Assembly (NCBI GenBank): GCA_000632805.1
Contig: CP007444.1
Coordinates: 2,280,771-2,344,770, forward strand
Direction: 5' to 3'
DNA: 64,000 bases
DNA from: Dyella jiangningensis
GTDB taxonomy: Bacteria; Pseudomonadota; Gammaproteobacteria; Xanthomonadales; Rhodanobacteraceae
The translations under genes and the position numbers were made by a program. Positions 56,765 to 64,000 of this stretch are shown in pieces; position 1 is the first letter of the stretch; the number at the start of each line of letters is the position of its first letter. A model generated the notes under the pieces. It searched no databases and had not been told where the DNA came from. It was given only the letters and a program-made list of their open reading frames with translations.

Positions 56765-58534
56765 TCAGGCATGCCCGTCGCCGGACCGGCCAGGCTTGTC
56801 GAGGGTGTCGCGCAAGGCGGCCTGCAGGCGGGCATGCACCTGTACCAATCCACGCCACAACAACCAGGCCAGCAACAGCAAAACCAGTACCAGGACCAGG
56901 GCGACTTCCCGTGGAGGCAGGATGGTCGATGCCAGTGCGGCCACCAGCAAGCCCAGCACCCACATGGCCGCCAGCGGAATGAACCGCGCGAGCACGGCGC
57001 GAATGCGCATGTTGTAGGCGCCACCGATGCGCTCGGGAATGCTCAACTCCGCCAGGAGCATGCCCAGCGCCGATGCCTTTCGATACGCGGCGACAATCAT
57101 CGGCAGCGAAATCAAGGCCGCGATCGACCAGGCCAGGCTGCGCTTCACCTGCGGCCTGTCCGCCAGGAAGTCCCAGTGGAAGAAGCCGCGACGGTAGAGA
57201 TACGACATGATCAGGAAAGCGGCGACCACCAGCATCATGTTGATGATCACGTGCCATACCAGGCGCCGGATCATCTTCGCGACGACAGCGCCCTGCCCGC
57301 CCAGGCTCAGGTTGCCCATCCACTCGGTGTAGGCCGCCAGCGCCCCCATGAAGGTCTTTGGCAAGCGACGGCTCAATGCTTCCGCCAGCGGATCCGATGA
57401 GCGGATGAGGTAGGGCGTAAGAAACGTCGTGATCGCCGACACGGCTACCGCCACGGGATAAAGGAAGCCGCTGGTGACCTTGAGGGTGAGTCCGAGCGAA
57501 GCGATTACGAACGAGAACTCGCCGATCTGCGCCAGGCCCATGCCGACGCGCAGCGAAGTGCGCCCGCCATTGCCCGCAACAAAGGTGCCGAAGCTGCATG
57601 TCAGCACCTTGCCCACGATCACCACCGCGGTCACGACCAGGATGGGCAGCCAGTACTGCTTGAGCATGGCCGGGTCGATCAACATGCCGATCGCCACGAA
57701 GAAGATGGCGCTGAACATGTCGCGCACTGGGCCGACAATGCGCTCGACCCGCTCCACCACCTGCGATTCACCCACGATAGCGCCGATCATGAAGGCACCC
57801 AGCGCGACGCTATAACCCATTTCCGTGACCAGCAGGCAGAAGCCGAAGCACAGGCCCAGCACCGCCACCAGCAGCACGTCGTCGCGACTGACCGCCGCGA
57901 TGTAGTCGACCACGCGAGGCACCAGCAGCAGGCCGACCACCAGGGATACGGCCATGAACAGCGTGAGGCGTCCCACGGCACCCATCGCCTCGCTCGCCTC
58001 AAGCCCACCCGTGCTGGCAATGCCCGTAAGCAATGCCATCAATACGATGGCGAGCACGTCTTCCACGATCAGAATGCCGAACATCAATTGGGCGAAGCGC
58101 TCTCGCTTGAGGTTCAGATCATCGAGCGCCTTCATGATGATGGTTGTCGACGACATCGACAGCATGGCGCCGAGGAAGAGCGCATCCATGGAACTCCAGC
58201 CGAAGAAGCGGCCGATTTCGTAGCCGAGCCACAGCATCAGCACGATTTCGCAGACCGCCGCGACCAGCGCCGCGCCACCGACCTCGCGCAGCTTCTTCAG
58301 GCTGAATTCCAGGCCCAGCGCGAACAGGAGCAGGATCATGCCCAGCTCCGACAAGGTGCGGATCGTCTGTTCGTCGTGGATGAAAACCACGGGGAAGGTA
58401 TAAGGCCCGACGAGCACACCAGCGATGATGTATCCGAGCACGACCGGCTGACGCAGCCGCTGGAAGATCACCGTAGTCAGGCCCGCGATCAGCATGACGG
58501 TCGCGAGATCCTGGATGAAGTGCAAATCGTGCAT
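56765..58534 (-). CDS. Cation:proton antiporter, CPA2 family (KefB/YbaL-like)
   Basis: A 589-residue membrane protein with about 12 helices in the Na+/H+ exchanger domain (LGYIIAGVLVGPYTFP near 33; FALGLEFSLKKL near 71; SMSSTTIIMKAL near 127), ending without the RCK/TrkA-N domain of Kef proteins. A second hydrophobic block near 430-570 is a family variation. It probably exchanges K+ or Na+ for H+. The start at 58534 (MHDLHFI) was chosen over a GTG at 58558. Confidence 0.87.
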   Translation of the reverse strand: MHDLHFIQDLATVMLIAGLTTVIFQRLRQPVVLGYIIAGVLVGPYTFPVVFIHDEQTIRTLSELGMILLLFALGLEFSLKKLREVGGAALVAAVCEIVLMLWLGYEIGRFFGWSSMDALFLGAMLSMSSTTIIMKALDDLNLKRERFAQLMFGILIVEDVLAIVLMALLTGIASTGGLEASEAMGAVGRLTLFMAVSLVVGLLLVPRVVDYIAAVSRDDVLLVAVLGLCFGFCLLVTEMGYSVALGAFMIGAIVGESQVVERVERIVGPVRDMFSAIFFVAIGMLIDPAMLKQYWLPILVVTAVVIVGKVLTCSFGTFVAGNGGRTSLRVGMGLAQIGEFSFVIASLGLTLKVTSGFLYPVAVAVSAITTFLTPYLIRSSDPLAEALSRRLPKTFMGALAAYTEWMGNLSLGGQGAVVAKMIRRLVWHVIINMMLVVAAFLIMSYLYRRGFFHWDFLADRPQVKRSLAWSIAALISLPMIVAAYRKASALGMLLAELSIPERIGGAYNMRIRAVLARFIPLAAMWVLGLLVAALASTILPPREVALVLVLVLLLLAWLLWRGLVQVHARLQAALRDTLDKPGRSGDGHA

Positions 58535-58736
58535 CGACGAAATCCGTGGAGACGTCACGCAAGACTAGCAATCGAACCGCAGATGCACAGCCCTGCGTCA
58601 TCGCATATGCACGCGCATTTGAGCATGCATGGTTGAAGTCGATGCGCCTCCATCGAAGCGGCCATCGATGGATGGGCGTAACTGCTTGTTGTGATTCACG
58701 CGTGAAAATTATTTGAAAAATTTTGGTCGCGGGCGC

Positions 58737-58765
58737 TTGACGAAAACCCAAACCCAACCTATTCT
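58737..58765 (+). promoter_or_regulatory. Sigma-70 promoter of the tRNA cluster
   Basis: TTGACG (58737-58742) and TATTCT (58760-58765) with a 17-base spacer, followed by a GC-rich discriminator, about 22 bases before the first tRNA. Near consensus, as expected for a stable-RNA promoter. Confidence 0.8.
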
Positions 58766-58786
58766 TTCGGGCTTCCAGAGGCACAC

Positions 58787-58862
58787 GGGGCCATAGCTCA
58801 GCTGGGAGAGCGCCTGCATGGCATGCAGGAGGTCGGCGGTTCGATCCCGCCTGGCTCCACCA
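58787..58862 (+). tRNA. tRNA-Ala (GGC)
   Basis: 76 bases with complete cloverleaf: acceptor GGGGCCA/TGGCTCC, anticodon loop ATGGCAT giving GGC, T arm GGTTCGATCC, and an encoded CCA end. Confidence 0.97.
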
Positions 58863-58873
58863 AATTTAGATAC

Positions 58874-58949
58874 GTCCCCATCGTCTAGAGGCCTAGGACA
58901 TCACCCTTTCACGGTGGCGACCGGGGTTCGAATCCCCGTGGGGACGCCA
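58874..58949 (+). tRNA. tRNA-Glu (TTC)
   Basis: 76 bases: acceptor GTCCCCA/TGGGGAC, anticodon loop with TTC (CTTTCAC), T arm GGGGTTCGAATCCCC, encoded CCA. It is 11 bases after tRNA-Ala, so co-transcribed. Confidence 0.97.
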
Positions 58950-59035
58950 CTCTAACGCCAAACCGGATGCCGGCGAAGCAATAGAGCGGTCAAGGATGAA
59001 ATCTGTTGGTGTGGTACTGGAAGCAGTAAAAATGT

Positions 59036-59112
59036 GGAGCGGTAGTTCAGTCGGTTAGAATGCTGGCCTGTCACGCCGGAGGTCGCGGGTTCGAGTCCCG
59101 TCCGCTCCGCCA
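59036..59112 (+). tRNA. tRNA-Asp (GTC)
   Basis: 77 bases: acceptor GGAGCGG/CCGCTCC, anticodon loop CTGTCAC giving GTC, T arm GGGTTCGAGTCCC, encoded CCA. The 86 bases between it and tRNA-Glu hold no gene. Confidence 0.97.
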
Positions 59113-59124
59113 CTTTACAAAGAC

Positions 59125-59145
59125 CCCGCCATCGGCGGGTTTTTT
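59125..59145 (+). terminator. Terminator of the tRNA cluster
   Basis: Stem CCCGCC-ATC-GGCGGG (59125-59139) followed by a run of six T, starting 12 bases after tRNA-Asp. Confidence 0.85.
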
Positions 59146-59171
59146 GTTGCCTGGAGAAAAGTTGAGCTCGT

Positions 59172-59254
59172 TGCAGGAGCGCACCCGGTGCGCAAAAAGC
59201 CTGCGGAGCGGTAACGATCCGACGTCGCGGTCGCGCACCGGGTGCGCTCCTACA
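59172..59254. repeat. REP-like inverted repeat C, overlapping a stop codon
   Basis: Two 22-base arms (59172-59193 and 59233-59254) match at 21 of 22 positions as inverted copies, with a 39-base loop. They carry the GGAGCGCACC core of repeats A and B, with GGTGCGC in place of TGTGCGC. The right arm includes the TAG stop (59250-59252) of the DUF1249 gene. Confidence 0.85.
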
Positions 59255-59744
59255 AAAAAGCGGCCTCATCCGGCGAGCGGTGATCTTCCAGCCGTTCCAG
59301 CGTCCCCATCGAATGGCCCTGCTCCGCCAGATATTCCAGCCAGCGCGAGAGGAAGCCGTTCATGCGCAACCTGTGCTGCAGCACGGTGTGCGCCGGGGGA
59401 AACGGGCCAAGCACCTGCCAAAGATGGCGACCGGGATGGCAATGCAGCGCTTCGGCGACATGGGCGTCGGTGTACATGCGCAACTGCGCCGATGGCGAGG
59501 GTTGCCCCGTGTGTGCATCGACGAAGTTGTAGGTCAACTCCAGTTCCAGCGTATACGGATGCTTTTCCTGCACCTGCAGGCGCACATCGAGCCCATCATC
59601 CACGCTGGACACGTAGAACCCCGGCGACAACTCCTGCGGCGCGAACAGCTTCGCCAGCCGGTGGTAGTTTTCCGCGTACAGCCCCATCAGGAAGCCAAAG
59701 CGTCCGGGTAGTAGAGCGTTGCGGCTGTCCAGTACGACACTCAT
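59250..59744 (-). CDS. DUF1249 (YqiB) family protein
   Basis: A 164-residue protein with the DUF1249 pattern: FGFLMGLYAENYHRLAKLF (16-34), LELELTYNF near 66, LRMYTDAHVAEALHC near 87-101, RLRMNGFLSRWLEYLAEQGHS near 124-144. Function unknown. It is on the same strand as, and 19 bases after, the ppsR gene. Its stop codon lies within a REP-like repeat. Confidence 0.87.
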   Translation of the reverse strand: MSVVLDSRNALLPGRFGFLMGLYAENYHRLAKLFAPQELSPGFYVSSVDDGLDVRLQVQEKHPYTLELELTYNFVDAHTGQPSPSAQLRMYTDAHVAEALHCHPGRHLWQVLGPFPPAHTVLQHRLRMNGFLSRWLEYLAEQGHSMGTLERLEDHRSPDEAAFL

Positions 59745-59763
59745 ACGCGGTGGCTACTCCTCT

Positions 59764-60579
59764 CTAGAACATGGTCCGCTCGATTCCGAAGCGGTCGAAG
59801 ATCTTGCTGGCGATCTCCTCGATGGAGACATGCGTGGTGTTGAGGCTGGGAATGCTCTCCCGGCGCATGAGCTTTTCCGCCTGCGCCAGCTCCCACTTGC
59901 ACTGCTCCAGCGTGGCATAACGGCTGCCGGCGCGTCGCTGTTCGCGTATCTGCGCCAGCCTCATGGGATCGATGGTCAGGCCGAACAGACGATCCTTGTA
60001 AGGACGCAGCCTTGACGGCAGCTCCAACTTGTCCAGGTCGTCGTCGGTGAGAGGGTAATTGGCGGCGCTCACCCCGTAATGCAAGGCCATGTAGAGGCAG
60101 GTCGGCGTCTTGCCCGAGCGGGATACGCCCACGAGGATGAGATCCGCCTGGGCATAATCCACGTCGATACCATCGTCATGTGACAACGCGTAGTTGGTGG
60201 CGTTGATGCGCGCCTCGTACTTGTCGAAATCGACCAGGCCATGTGAGCGGTTCACCGCACCGGAGCGCTTGGCCCCCAGCTCATCCTCCAGCGGACCGAT
60301 GAAGGGGGCGAACACGTCCAGCATCAGGGCGCCGCTTTCGGCCACGATCTCACACAGGTCGCGCGAGGCCATGGTGTTGACCACGATCGGGCGCTCGCCG
60401 GTCTGGGCGTAGCGGGTCTTGATGCGCAGCGCCGCCGCCTCCGCCTTATGCGCGTCGTCGACGAACGGCAGGCGATGCTTGTCGAACTGGACCCCCTCGA
60501 ATTGGGCCAGGATGCTGTTGCCAATTGTCTCGGCGGTAATACCAGTGGAATCGGAGATGAAAAAAACGGTTCGCTGCAT
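59764..60579 (-). CDS. ppsR: PEP synthase regulatory protein (bifunctional kinase/pyrophosphorylase)
   Basis: A 271-residue DUF299 protein. RTVFFISDSTGITAETIGNS (3-22) starts the family and GVSRSGKTPTCLYMA near 152-166 carries the ADP-binding P-loop-like motif. It phosphorylates and dephosphorylates a Thr near the catalytic His of PEP synthase, turning the enzyme off or on. It is divergent from ppsA across 229 bases, the conserved arrangement. Confidence 0.95.
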   Translation of the reverse strand: MQRTVFFISDSTGITAETIGNSILAQFEGVQFDKHRLPFVDDAHKAEAAALRIKTRYAQTGERPIVVNTMASRDLCEIVAESGALMLDVFAPFIGPLEDELGAKRSGAVNRSHGLVDFDKYEARINATNYALSHDDGIDVDYAQADLILVGVSRSGKTPTCLYMALHYGVSAANYPLTDDDLDKLELPSRLRPYKDRLFGLTIDPMRLAQIREQRRAGSRYATLEQCKWELAQAEKLMRRESIPSLNTTHVSIEEIASKIFDRFGIERTMF

Positions 60580-60808
60580 GGGTAACCCGAAGTCCCTGAC
60601 TGTTCCTGGCCCTCACCTTAGCGCAACGCATAAAGCCTGTCTTTGCTTGACTCTCGCCTGACTGGTATGCAGCTGGCGTGGGTTTTGCGCGGAATGGTCT
60701 TCTTGTGCTGCGCACCATCGACAGCGGACAATACCAGTTCTTTGTGACCGGTTTCTGGATCGAACCGGCCAAGCCACTTCGAAACTAAGAGCTCTTGAGG
60801 AGACTCCC

Positions 60809-63184
60809 TTGAACGACCTGGTGCTTTGGCTCGACACGCTGCGCATGACCGACCTGGGCAAGGTCGGCGGCAAGAATGCGTCGCTCGGCGAGATGATCGG
60901 CAATCTCGCCAAACTCGGCGTGTCCGTGCCCGGTGGCTTCGCCACCACCGCGGATGCGTTCCAGCAGTACCTCGACAAGAGCGGCGTGGCCAAGCGCATC
61001 CAGGCTCGCCTGGCATCGCTGGACGTGGATGACGTCGAAGCGCTGACCACCGCCGGCAAGGAAATCCGCGAGTGGGTTATCGAGACGCCGCTTCCGGCCG
61101 ATCTCGACCAGGCCATCCGCGATGCCTACGTCAAGCTCTGCAAGGATGCCGGTGCGGACAACATCGCCGTTGCCGTGCGCTCCTCCGCCACCGCCGAAGA
61201 TCTCCCGGACGCCTCCTTCGCCGGCCAGCAGGAAACCTTCCTCAACGTGGTCGGCATCGAGGACGTGCTGCACAAGGTGAAAGAAGTCTTCGCCTCGCTC
61301 TACAACGACCGCGCCATCGCCTACCGCGTCCATCAGGGCTTCAAGCACGAGGACGTGTTCCTCTCCGCCGGCGTGCAGCTGATGGTGCGCTCGGACGTCG
61401 GCTCTTCCGGCGTGTTGTTCACGCTGGACACCGAATCGGGCTTCCGCGACGTGGTGTTCGTGACCGGCTCCTACGGTCTCGGTGAGATGGTTGTTCAGGG
61501 CGCGGTGAATCCGGACGAGTTTTACGTGTTCAAGCCCACGCTGAAGGCCGGCAAGCCTGCCGTCCTGCGCCGCAGCCTGGGTGCGAAGCAGCAGCGCATG
61601 GTCTATTCGGACAAGCCCGGCGAGCGCGTGCGCATCGAAGAAACACCGGCCGAATTGCGCAACAAGTTCTGCATCAACGACGATGACGTGCAGGAGCTGG
61701 CCAAGCAGGCCCTGGTGATCGAGCAGCACTACGGTCGTCCGATGGACATCGAATGGGCAAAGGACGGCAACACCGGCAAGCTGTACATCGTGCAGGCGCG
61801 TCCGGAGACCGTGAAGTCGCGCGCCCACGCCACCCAGCTCGAGCGCTTCCACCTCGGCGAGAAGGGCAAGGTACTCGCCGAGGGCCGCGCCATCGGCCAG
61901 AAGATCGGCGCTGGCAAGGCGCGCGTGATCCGCTCGTTGGCTGACATGAACAAGGTGCAGCAGGGCGATGTGCTGATCGCCGACATGACCGATCCCGATT
62001 GGGAGCCGGTGATGAAACGCGCTGCCGCCATCGTCACCAACCGTGGCGGCCGCACCTGCCACGCCGCCATCATCGCGCGCGAGCTGGGCGTGCCCGCCGT
62101 GGTCGGCACAGGCAACGCACTCGACACCATTCCGGATGGCACGGAAGTCACCGTGTCCTGCGCCGAAGGCGACACCGGCATGATCTACGAAGGTCACCTG
62201 AAGTTTGACCGCGTGACCGCGGACCTGGGCGACATGCCTGAAGCGCCGCTCAAGATCATGATGAATGTGGCCAACCCCGAGCGCGCCTTCGACTTCGGCA
62301 TGCTGCCGAACGCCGGCATCGGTCTGGCCCGCCTCGAGATGATCATCGCCAGCCACATCGGCGTGCATCCGAAGGCCCTGCTGGAATACGGCAAGCAGGA
62401 CGCTGAGACCAAGAAGAAGATCGACGAGCGCATGGCCGGCTATGCCGACCCGGTGTCGTTCTACGTCGATCGCCTCGCGGAAGGCATCGCCACCATCGCC
62501 GCGTCGGTGTATCCGAAACCGGTCATCGTGCGCCTGTCCGACTTCAAGTCGAACGAATACGCAGGCCTGGTCGGCGGTTCGCGCTACGAACCGCATGAAG
62601 AGAACCCGATGATCGGCTACCGCGGCGCCAGCCGTTACGTGGACCCGGGCTTTGCCGAGTCGTTCGGGCTGGAATGCAAGGCCGTCAAGCGCGTGCGCGA
62701 AGTGATGGGTCTGGACAACGTGTGGGTGATGATCCCGTTCGTGCGCACCCTGGGCGAAGGCCGCAAGGTCATCGAGGTGCTGGGCAAGAACGGCCTCAAG
62801 CAGGGCGAGCACGATCTGAAGGTCATCATGATGTGCGAAGTGCCTTCCAATGCGCTGCTCGCCGATGAGTTCCTGGAGATCTTCGACGGCTTCTCCATCG
62901 GCTCCAACGACCTCACCCAGCTCACGCTCGGCCTCGATCGCGATTCCAGCATCGTGGCCAACCTGTTCGACGAGCGCGATCCGGCCGTGAAGAAGCTGCT
63001 GGCACTCGCGATCAAGACCGCCCGTGAGAAGGGCAAGTACGTGGGTATCTGCGGCCAGGGCCCCTCCGATCATCCGGACCTTGCCGAGTGGCTGATGGAC
63101 CAGGGCATCGAGTCCGTATCGCTCAATCCCGACACCGTCGTGGATACCTGGCTGCGCTTGGCCAAGAAGAAAAAGGCCGCCTGA
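60809..63184 (+). CDS. ppsA: Phosphoenolpyruvate synthase
   Basis: A 791-residue enzyme making PEP from pyruvate and ATP for gluconeogenesis. The N-terminal ATP-binding domain ([12 protein letters not shown] near 20-31; [19 protein letters not shown] near 129-147), the phosphohistidine domain (GGRTCHAAI, His418) and the C-terminal PEP/pyruvate barrel ([16 protein letters not shown] near 700) are all present. The start is TTG, with GAGGAG 6 to 7 bases upstream; no ATG start fits. Divergent from its regulator ppsR. Confidence 0.96.
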   Translation: MNDLVLWLDTLRMTDLGKVGGKNASLGEMIGNLAKLGVSVPGGFATTADAFQQYLDKSGVAKRIQARLASLDVDDVEALTTAGKEIREWVIETPLPADLDQAIRDAYVKLCKDAGADNIAVAVRSSATAEDLPDASFAGQQETFLNVVGIEDVLHKVKEVFASLYNDRAIAYRVHQGFKHEDVFLSAGVQLMVRSDVGSSGVLFTLDTESGFRDVVFVTGSYGLGEMVVQGAVNPDEFYVFKPTLKAGKPAVLRRSLGAKQQRMVYSDKPGERVRIEETPAELRNKFCINDDDVQELAKQALVIEQHYGRPMDIEWAKDGNTGKLYIVQARPETVKSRAHATQLERFHLGEKGKVLAEGRAIGQKIGAGKARVIRSLADMNKVQQGDVLIADMTDPDWEPVMKRAAAIVTNRGGRTCHAAIIARELGVPAVVGTGNALDTIPDGTEVTVSCAEGDTGMIYEGHLKFDRVTADLGDMPEAPLKIMMNVANPERAFDFGMLPNAGIGLARLEMIIASHIGVHPKALLEYGKQDAETKKKIDERMAGYADPVSFYVDRLAEGIATIAASVYPKPVIVRLSDFKSNEYAGLVGGSRYEPHEENPMIGYRGASRYVDPGFAESFGLECKAVKRVREVMGLDNVWVMIPFVRTLGEGRKVIEVLGKNGLKQGEHDLKVIMMCEVPSNALLADEFLEIFDGFSIGSNDLTQLTLGLDRDSSIVANLFDERDPAVKKLLALAIKTAREKGKYVGICGQGPSDHPDLAEWLMDQGIESVSLNPDTVVDTWLRLAKKKKAA

Positions 63185-63204
63185 GTTTCAGGTGATCGGT
63201 AAAG

Positions 63205-63231
63205 GGCGGCGCGAAAGCGCCGCCTTTTTTT
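63205..63231 (+). terminator. Rho-independent terminator of ppsA
   Basis: Perfect 8-bp stem GGCGGCGC-GAAA-GCGCCGCC followed by seven T, 20 bases after the stop codon. Confidence 0.9.
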
Positions 63232-63446
63232 CGCCAGACGTCAGCGTTCACAGAGCCGTCCTTCCATCGAACAGAACCATCATCGACGCGAGTGAGCCCC
63301 TCTTTCCAGGAGAGACCTTGCGCAAGGATGCCGATCCCACGCCCTGCCCGCGTGTTCTCCGGGGTTCGCCACTGGCCCGATTGGCGGACGGAACCTTCAT
63401 TCCTCGACAGGGTCACCTCAGACTGACGGGCGAACGGAGAACACCC

Positions 63447-64000
63447 ATGCAGTGGCTGGCTACGCTTTTCAGGCGGAACAAGGGATTCATTGTGTTCATG
63501 CTCGGCATGCTGGTATTCCGCAGCGCCGTCGCCGACTGGAACGTCGTTCCGACGGGCTCCATGCAACCGACCATCCGCATCGGCGACCGCATCCTGGTCG
63601 ACAAGGCCGCCTACGATATACGCCTGCCCTTCACTCATTTGTCGCTTTGGCGTCTCGCCAATCCAGGCCGGGGCGACATCGTGGTACTCGATTCAGCGGT
63701 CGCCGGGGAACGGCTGGTCAAACGCGTCATTGGCATTCCCGGCGATACGGTGGCGCTGCGGCACAACCAGCTTTATGTGAACGGCCAGTACGCCAGCTAC
63801 CGGCCAGCCCGCGTCGAGGGCATCCGCGACGATCGCGAAGATCCCGCTCTCTACGCCACTGAAACCATCGGTCCGCTGCACCACGCCGTGCGATGGTCCC
63901 TCGCTGCGCAGGGGCACAGCAGCGATTTCGGCCCCGTGACCGTGCCCGCTGGCCAATACCTGCTGCTCGGTGACAACCGCGACAACAGCGCCGATTCCCG
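63447..64000 (+). CDS. lepB: Second signal peptidase I (3' end outside window)
   Basis: 184 complete codons are visible of a signal peptidase I that runs off the window. One N-terminal hydrophobic helix (about 13-30), catalytic Ser38 in PTGSMQPT, Lys92 in LVKRVIGIPGD, and box E LGDNRDNSADSR near 173-184 are all present. It differs from the lepB at 41842-42744 in having only one predicted N-terminal helix. GGAG lies 8 bases before the ATG. It stands alone after the ppsA terminator. Confidence 0.9.
   Translation, partial: MQWLATLFRRNKGFIVFMLGMLVFRSAVADWNVVPTGSMQPTIRIGDRILVDKAAYDIRLPFTHLSLWRLANPGRGDIVVLDSAVAGERLVKRVIGIPGDTVALRHNQLYVNGQYASYRPARVEGIRDDREDPALYATETIGPLHHAVRWSLAAQGHSSDFGPVTVPAGQYLLLGDNRDNSADS

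Noticed and set aside
58787..59112. tRNA cluster as an integration site for a mobile element
   Set aside because: No integrase gene, direct repeat of a tRNA 3' end, or atypical gene content lies on either side in the window.
60785..63073. Long open frame on the minus strand opposite ppsA
   Set aside because: Antisense shadow of a highly conserved gene caused by high GC content; composition is unlike real proteins.

Overview
The window is a gene-dense, high-GC stretch of bacterial chromosome. The gene families and their order (rpoE-rseA-mucD/degP-lepA-lepB-DUF4845-rnc-era-recO, ppsR/ppsA, ydbH-ydbL, mtnP/nagZ) and GGAGCGCACC-core REP-like palindromes fit a gammaproteobacterium of the Xanthomonadales/Lysobacterales, most like the Rhodanobacteraceae (Dyella, Rhodanobacter, Luteibacter). 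That placement is an inference from gene content. No phage, plasmid, insertion sequence, CRISPR array or rRNA operon was seen. No gene-free stretch exceeds 300 bases.

Layout. 1-5.5 kb: 3' part of xseA, then a two-gene operon of an AlsS-type acetolactate synthase and an aldehyde dehydrogenase, then a TraB/GumN-like protein whose two GxxH motifs are lost. 5.6-8.2 kb: an exported S10 serine carboxypeptidase and a DUF5694 (TraB-like) protein that keeps both GxxH motifs. 8.3-16.4 kb: a complete tripartite RND efflux system divergent from a CusR/CusS-like two-component pair, with a CusR-type dyad between them. 16.4-24.1 kb: HAD phosphatase, AraC regulator divergent from a zinc alcohol dehydrogenase, ClC-CBS chloride protein, YdcF-like protein, lipase-like hydrolase and a small membrane-anchored protein. 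24.2-28.1 kb: overlapping ECF sigma, anti-sigma-like and YigZ genes, then an ABC exporter. 28.2-30.2 kb: cutC, a Tat-exported asparaginase-type Ntn hydrolase and a cold-shock gene.

30.4-38 kb is a long minus-strand run: methylthioinosine phosphorylase, FMN reductase, hpt, nagZ, CYTH protein, rlmD, lipidated YdbL and YdbH. Hypoxanthine released by the phosphorylase would be salvaged by Hpt, and the YdbH/YdbL pair belongs to envelope lipid transport. 38-51 kb holds an orphan receiver-HPt protein and the envelope-stress, secretion and RNA-processing cluster. rpoE is preceded by a sigma-E type promoter, so the cluster is probably autoregulated. Next comes a GGDEF-EAL protein translationally coupled to an unrecognised 165-residue protein.

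51-64 kb: a FadB/FadJ-type beta-oxidation protein, DUF2058, slyX, ugd, fkpA, a CPA2 antiporter, a three-tRNA cluster (Ala-GGC, Glu-TTC, Asp-GTC) with a near-consensus promoter, a DUF1249 gene whose stop codon lies in a REP-like repeat, the divergent ppsR/ppsA pair (ppsA with a TTG start), and a second signal peptidase I cut by the window end.

Nothing here is a clear-cut new system. The observations most worth following are the GxxH-less TraB protein beside a GxxH-intact relative, the lipidated YdbL without a YnbE gene, the unknown protein coupled to the c-di-GMP phosphodiesterase, the drug-type RND pump under a metal-type operator, and the methylthioinosine/hypoxanthine salvage operon.
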